From DATMRF01 sp035566435 (GTDB lineage Bacteria > Verrucomicrobiota > Verrucomicrobiia > Limisphaerales > UBA8199), in contig DATMRF010000141.1 in the NCBI GenBank assembly GCA_035566435.1, forward strand, positions 1-64,000: a stretch of DNA of 64,000 bases. Reading direction: 5' to 3'. Shown here piece by piece: positions 59,282 to 64,000 of this stretch. The stretch's first letter is position 1, and each line of letters opens with the position of its first letter. The notes under the pieces were generated by a model, which was not told where the DNA came from, ran no database searches, and was given only the letters and a program-made list of their open reading frames with translations. A program made the position numbers and the translations under genes.

Positions 59282-59886
59282 TTGGCCTCCACGGTCAGTG
59301 CCTGAACCCGGGGCGCTTGGGGCTTGGGCGGTTCGACTTGAATGGGCGCGCGCGTGGAAGGTTCAGCGCTGGCTGGAGCGGCTGGGCCGTGGCCGGCGAG
59401 GACGCTGGCGCTCCCGGTGGAGTCGCCTTCCGATTTCTCGATTTCGAGGCGCTGCGCCTCCAGCCGCTTAAACAAGTCCATTATATAATCTTCCTTTTTC
59501 GTGCTGGCCAGGTTGTATTCGCGGGAAAAGCGAATGACGTTGTCCCGGCAGGCTTCGACACACGAGCCGCACAGGCTGCACTTGGTGAAGTCGAGGCGAT
59601 AGGTCGTCACCGTCTTGCGTTTGGCGCCCTCCGGCTTGATGCCCTCGACGGTGATACAATCGCTCGGGCATGCCCGTTCGCAGAGTTTGCAGACGAAGCA
59701 CTTCGGCTTGCCAGTCTCGGGGTCCGACACCAGCTCGATATGCCCGCGGAAACGTGCGGGAATCTTGAGCGTCTGATGCGGATACTGGACGGTGACGATC
59801 GGCTTGAAGAACTGGCGCAGCGTGATCGCCATCCCCACAAAGAGGCTCTTCACGCCATAATAGATTTCCACGAAGACGTTCTTCAT
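59278..59886 (-). CDS. nuoI: NADH-quinone oxidoreductase subunit I
   Basis: A 202-residue iron-sulfur subunit. Two 4Fe-4S motifs are visible: 'CFVCKLCERACPSDCI' and 'CSLCGSCVEACRDNVI'; the second has Arg where Pro is usual. 'YPHQTLKIPARFRGHIELV' is the family block before them. The 55-residue Pro/Ala/Glu-rich C-terminal extension is unusual. ATG 59886 overlaps the nuoH stop; a much longer frame upstream is only nuoH read in another frame. Confidence 0.94.
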   Translation of the reverse strand: MKNVFVEIYYGVKSLFVGMAITLRQFFKPIVTVQYPHQTLKIPARFRGHIELVSDPETGKPKCFVCKLCERACPSDCITVEGIKPEGAKRKTVTTYRLDFTKCSLCGSCVEACRDNVIRFSREYNLASTKKEDYIMDLFKRLEAQRLEIEKSEGDSTGSASVLAGHGPAAPASAEPSTRAPIQVEPPKPQAPRVQALTVEAK

Positions 59887-60893
59887 AGCAATTTCATCAT
59901 CGCGCTCGAGAGAACGAGGGTGAACAGCGATACCGGGATCAGGATTTTCCACGAAAGATTCAGCAGGCCGTAGAATTGCGTGCGGGGGAAAGTCCAACGG
60001 ATCCACACGACGGAAAAGATCAGGAGATACATCTTCAGGAGGAACCAGAAAACCCCGGGCAGGATGCCGATGGGTCTTTGCCACCCGCCCAGGAACAGCA
60101 CCGTCGCCAGGCTGCAGCCCAGCAGGATGTTGGCGTATTCCGCCATGAAGAATACGCCGAAGCCCATGCCGGAATACTCGGTGTAAGCGCCCGCAACCAA
60201 CTCGCTTTCGGCTTCGGCCATGTCGAACGGAGCGCGGTTGGTTTCCGCCAGCATGCAGATAAAAAAAATCAGGAAGGTGACGGGCATCAGCGGATTGACC
60301 CAGACCTTGAACAGATTCCAGTTCCAGAACGCGCCCGCCTGTTGGTTCACGATTTCGCTCAGGTTCATCGTGCCGGTCACCATGATCATCGTGATCACGA
60401 CCAGCAGCATCGGGATTTCGTACGCGACATTTTGCGAGACCACGCGGGCCGAGGAAATGATCGCGTATTTGTTTCGCGAGGACCAGCCACCGACCATGAG
60501 CGCCATGACGTTGATGGACCCGAAGGCGAAAATCATCAGCAAGCCGACATTGATGTTCCGGGCGGCCAGGCTCTCGCTGAAGGGAATTACCGCCAGGCTG
60601 GCCAGCGCCGGCGCCATTACCGCCAGCGGGGCCAGCCGGAACAACGTACGGTCCACGCCCGCCGGAACGATGAGCTGCTTCGAGAGGAGCTTGATGGCGT
60701 CGGCAATCGGTTGCAGCAACCCGGCCGGACCGACCTCGTTCGGACCTGGCCGGCGCTGAAACCGGGCGGCGCCTTTCCGCTCGACCCACACCAGGTAGGC
60801 GGCATTCAGGCCCACAAAGGCCATGATCGCCACCAGCGAGAGCGCGAGCCGGAAGGGCTCGGTTGTCAAAACTTTAGTCAGCGTTTGGGTCAT
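59883..60893 (-). CDS. nuoH: NADH-quinone oxidoreductase subunit H
   Basis: A 336-residue membrane subunit that joins the quinone pocket to the proton path. 'LVWVERKGAARFQRRPGPN', 'GLLQPIADAIKLLSKQ', 'GGWSSRNKYAI', 'AETNRAPFDMAEAESELVAG' and 'EYSGMGFGVFFMAEYANI' are all classic. It directly follows nuoD by one base; nuoE, nuoF and nuoG, which usually lie between, are missing. Confidence 0.97.
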   Translation of the reverse strand: MTQTLTKVLTTEPFRLALSLVAIMAFVGLNAAYLVWVERKGAARFQRRPGPNEVGPAGLLQPIADAIKLLSKQLIVPAGVDRTLFRLAPLAVMAPALASLAVIPFSESLAARNINVGLLMIFAFGSINVMALMVGGWSSRNKYAIISSARVVSQNVAYEIPMLLVVITMIMVTGTMNLSEIVNQQAGAFWNWNLFKVWVNPLMPVTFLIFFICMLAETNRAPFDMAEAESELVAGAYTEYSGMGFGVFFMAEYANILLGCSLATVLFLGGWQRPIGILPGVFWFLLKMYLLIFSVVWIRWTFPRTQFYGLLNLSWKILIPVSLFTLVLSSAMMKLL

Positions 60894-60894
60894 A

Positions 60895-62031
60895 CTAACG
60901 GTCGATGTCGGGGATCACCAAGTCGAGGCTGCCCATGAGCGCCAGCGCGTCGGGCAGCAGCATGCCCCGACTGGCTTCTTCGAACAGGCTCAGGTTCGAG
61001 AGGCACGGCGTGCGCAGCTTGACCCGGTAGGGGATTTCTTTGTTGTCGCTGACGATGCGCACCATGAACCGGCCACGCGCAGCCTCGACCGCGTAGCAAA
61101 AGTCACCCGCCGGGAGCTTGAGCACCCGGGGAACCTTCTCAGCCATCACGGGTCCGGCGGGCAACTTGTCGAGCGCCTGCTCGATGATGCGCAGGCTCTG
61201 GACCATTTCCGCCATTCGCACCAAATACCGCGCCATCGAGTCGCCCTCGGGCAAGGTCGGGATTTCAAAGTCGAACTCGGGATATGCGGAGTAGGGCTCG
61301 ACCTTCCGGACGTCATAAGGAACGCCCGAGCCGCGGATTACCGGGCCGGTCGCGCCATAGAGACGGCAGAGTTCCTGACTTATGGGACCGATCTCGATGA
61401 GCCGCTTGCGCAGGATCACGTTGTCGGTCACCAGATCCTTGTACATCTTCAGCCGCGGGCGCATGTGGGCGACGAACGCCCGCGTGCCTTTTATGAACTC
61501 GTCATCCACGTCATTGTACAGCCCGCCGATGCGGAAGTAGGAGTAGGTGAGGCGCGCGCCAGTGATCCCTTCCAGCAGATCCAGGATCTTCTCACGGTCA
61601 TCAAAGGCGTAGAGCAGCGGCGTGAAGCCGCCGAGGTCGAGCAGGAAAGCGCCCCACCAGACCAGGTGGCTGGAGATGCGGTTCAGCTCCGAGGCAACCA
61701 CGCGGATGTATTCGGCCCGCGGCGGCACCTGAATCCTGGCGGCCCGCTCGACCGCGCCCACAAACGCGTGGGTATAGGTCAACGCGGAGAGGTAATCGAT
61801 GCGGCTGGTATTGGGCAGAAACTGCGCGTAGCTGCGGTTCTCTCCCATCTTCTCCTGCATCCGGTGGATATAGCCGCAGACCGGTTCGGCGCGCACGATG
61901 TACTCGCCGTCCATGGTCATCTTCACCCGCAACACTCCATGGGTGGCGGGATGTTGCGGCCCCAGGTTCAGCACAAACGTCTCCTGCGGCGGAGTCGAAG
62001 CGAGTGGGGCCAAAATGTCTTCCGTGGCCAT
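60895..62031 (-). CDS. nuoD: NADH-quinone oxidoreductase subunit D
   Basis: A 378-residue quinone-site subunit. 'LNLGPQHPATHGVLRV' carries the quinone-binding His, 'GYIHRMQEKMGENRSYAQFL', 'RIDYLSALTYTHAF', and the C-terminal 'SNLSLFEEASRGMLLPDALALMGSLDLVIPDIDR' block (here given in parts) are all present. ATG 62031 overlaps the nuoC stop (TGATG). It has no fused nuoC domain. Confidence 0.97.
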   Translation of the reverse strand: MATEDILAPLASTPPQETFVLNLGPQHPATHGVLRVKMTMDGEYIVRAEPVCGYIHRMQEKMGENRSYAQFLPNTSRIDYLSALTYTHAFVGAVERAARIQVPPRAEYIRVVASELNRISSHLVWWGAFLLDLGGFTPLLYAFDDREKILDLLEGITGARLTYSYFRIGGLYNDVDDEFIKGTRAFVAHMRPRLKMYKDLVTDNVILRKRLIEIGPISQELCRLYGATGPVIRGSGVPYDVRKVEPYSAYPEFDFEIPTLPEGDSMARYLVRMAEMVQSLRIIEQALDKLPAGPVMAEKVPRVLKLPAGDFCYAVEAARGRFMVRIVSDNKEIPYRVKLRTPCLSNLSLFEEASRGMLLPDALALMGSLDLVIPDIDR

Positions 62032-62540
62032 CACGCGGTGAAATCTTTCCTCAATGGGTGGTATGTGGCGTCCTCGGGCAGAAGGAAAGGCATCAGATTC
62101 GGATGCCCGAGGAAACAGATGCCAAAGAAATCGTGCGTTTCCCGCTCGTGCCAGTTCGCGCCCGGAAACACCTTCGAGATGGTGGGAATCTCGGGGTTGT
62201 CTCGCGGGATGCGCGCCCTGATGACCACCCGCAGGAACCGCTGTGGATGGAAGTAGTCATACACCAATTCCATTTGCCCGAGCGCCATCCAATCGACACC
62301 GGTGATTGTGTCCAGAGCAAACCCCTCTTTGCCAAGCAGCTCCGCAGCCGAAACCACCTGGTCGGGTGTCACGCTCGCATCGAGGTGATATCCCTTCAGG
62401 AAGTAATCCACCGCCTGGAACGGGAGCGGCAAGTGAGCCAACGGATTGGGAAGCGGCGCAGGGGCGGGGGCAGGAGCTGGGAGCGTAGCTGCTGGTTTGG
62501 TTGCGGGCGGCGCGCCAGCACTATTCGGTTCTGCATTCAT
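62031..62540 (-). CDS. nuoC: NADH-quinone oxidoreductase subunit C
   Basis: A 169-residue peripheral subunit with the family signature 'ANWHERETHDFFGICFLGHP' and 'LLPEDATYHPLRKDF'. The first 35 residues are an Ala/Pro-rich linker not seen in most homologues. nuoB ends 39 bases upstream of the start. Confidence 0.95.
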   Translation of the reverse strand: MNAEPNSAGAPPATKPAATLPAPAPAPAPLPNPLAHLPLPFQAVDYFLKGYHLDASVTPDQVVSAAELLGKEGFALDTITGVDWMALGQMELVYDYFHPQRFLRVVIRARIPRDNPEIPTISKVFPGANWHERETHDFFGICFLGHPNLMPFLLPEDATYHPLRKDFTA

Positions 62541-62579
62541 AGGACTTATATGGGTTATACGACCTACATTTCCCCGGGT

Positions 62580-63064
<485 letters not shown>

Positions 63065-63092
<28 letters not shown>

Positions 63093-63469
63093 TCAAAGAT
63101 TCCTTTTTTCCAGGCGTAAACGATTACCAGCGACAGAATGCCAACGAAGATCAGCATCTCGATGAAGTCGCGAATCACAAACCCCTTCACTCGGTTGTAA
63201 ACCAGCGCCACCGGGATGAGATAAAGCACATCGACCGCGAACGCGACGAACACCAACGCATACAAGTAATAGGCGGCGCTATAGCGGATCCACGCGTCGC
63301 CAATGGGGTCCATCCCGCATTCAATGAACTGGCCGGTCTTATTGGCGTAATTCCGGGTCTTCCGCGCCGAAATGAAATGCACCAGCACGATCGGCCCGAG
63401 GGCGAAAACCAGCCCGCCCAGGCAGAACGCAAAGATGTAGATCAAGTCGCCAAACAGGACGTCGTCCAT
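63065..63469 (-). CDS. nuoA: NADH-quinone oxidoreductase subunit A
   Basis: A 134-residue three-helix subunit and first gene of the operon. 'KTGQFIECGMDPIGDAWIRYS' (split after twenty) is the loop with the conserved Cys that moves during quinone reduction; 'FVAFAVDVLYLIPVALVY' is the second helix with its acidic residue. Confidence 0.95.
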
Positions 63470-63920
63470 AACGCCCTAATTTCAGGCGGAACCCACCGTC
63501 CGGGCCACACATAAGGTGCCATTTGCTTACCATATATTGTCCTTGCTACTGCATTAGAAAGCCGGTCTGGCCGTGATACTATCCTAATGTTTGCTAATTA
63601 GTAAGCGTGATGGGAGAGCAAAACATGATGCGTAAAACGTGAAGCGTGAACCGTCGCACCTGATACGTGATGGGTGAGCAAAAGCCTGCGCTCGCCGTGC
63701 AACGTCGAACAGTCAAGCGACGCTCCCAACCAGGATCGGCCGTCATTCACGTTTCACGGTTCACGCCCTCGCCACTCTCCCCTTGCCACGATGCTGAATC
63801 TAGCCTAGTGGTATGCCCGCCGTTTCTAACGTTTTGACGCCTTTAACGTTTCAACGTTGTTAACGTCTTTAACCTTTTGACGATCTTAGCGCTTTTAACG
63901 GTTTATCCGATACCAGCACC
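63470..63920. repeat. Divergent spacer filled with degenerate short repeats
   Basis: Between nuoA and fabI. One part has units such as CGTGAAGCGTGAACCGTCGC and TGATACGTGATGGGTGAGC (about 63,608-63,680), a second CACGTTTCACGGTTCACG (63,747-63,766), and the third (63,820-63,910) about ten imperfect TTTAACG/TTTTGACG units. No promoter can be picked with confidence for either gene; AT-rich sequence at 63,520-63,605 is the most likely nuo promoter region. Confidence 0.65.
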
Positions 63921-64000
63921 ATGTCATTGGCCGGCAAAACAGGCATTGTCTTCGGGGTCGCCAACAAACGCTCCATCGCCTGGGCGATTGCTCAGGCCTG
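63921..64000 (+). CDS. fabI: Enoyl-[acyl-carrier-protein] reductase, 3' end outside window
   Basis: Only 26 codons are present. They read 'GIVFGVANKRSIAWAIAQA' after a short 'MSLAGKT' start, the nearly invariant N-terminal NADH-binding segment of FabI. The enzyme does the last reduction of fatty-acid chain elongation. The bases before the ATG are nearly the same as those before the methyltransferase at 26,286. Confidence 0.9.
   Translation, partial: MSLAGKTGIVFGVANKRSIAWAIAQA

Noticed and set aside
59887..60789. Upstream extension of nuoI
   Set aside because: This is nuoH read in a different frame; nuoH is complete and overlaps the nuoI ATG.
60823..62256. Long plus-strand frame opposite nuoD/nuoC
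   Set aside because: Antisense shadow of well-identified subunits.

Overview
The window is a high-GC bacterial chromosome segment that reads like an uncultivated Verrucomicrobiota (Pedosphaera/Limisphaera-like) genome. The clues are the prepilin-type secreted protein with a C-terminal FADGH motif, secreted proteins ending in 'FYRAV' or 'FFRL' tails, hybrid OB-fold histidine kinases, an abundance of dispersed palindromes and 10-12 bp tandem repeats, and genes separated by repeat-rich spacers. The taxonomic call is inference from gene style, not from a marker gene.

Layout. 1-1,400: two related small DNA-binding-like genes with 10-bp tandem repeats. 1.4-4.2 kb: a RidA/chorismatase-like protein and glgC. 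4.2-8.7 kb: two small conserved ORFs, then a sensor kinase and NarL-type regulator pair. 9-15.6 kb: a prepilin-like protein, a secreted Ig-domain protein, and a translationally coupled GH3 plus GH144-like glycosidase pair that probably degrades beta-1,2-glucan; the second gene ends inside an antisense tRNA-Gly. 15.8-19.1 kb: pyrC, a thioredoxin-like protein and carA. 19.4-29.5 kb: FHA protein, FAD-dependent halogenase-like enzyme, channel-like membrane protein, a histidine kinase and response regulator, LolCE/LolD-like transporter, methyltransferase, Tat-exported Gfo/Idh oxidoreductase and apbE. 30-35 kb: FecR-like protein with a His/Pro tail, unknowns, DUF2911, an esterase and two copies of a dispersed repeat.

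35.8-38.3 kb is the most striking accessory locus: a decayed chromosomal integron. A truncated integron integrase reads rightwards, an attI-like core lies next to it, and three small genes plus one pseudogene read away from it, separated by three attC sites whose core boxes agree with the cassette model box by box.

38.5-49.7 kb holds a TPR protein, a GH52-like xylosidase with a seven-bladed propeller partner, a CPBP protease flanked by related palindromes, two radical SAM enzymes (one with SPASM ahead of the radical SAM domain) and large nested palindromes. 49.7-63.5 kb has an orphan hydrogenase-maturation protease, a GltD-like flavoprotein and a 13-gene complex I operon (nuoABCD-HIJK-X-Y-L-M-N) that lacks nuoEFG and carries an additional MrpD-like antiporter subunit plus a small membrane protein. 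The window ends in the first codons of fabI.
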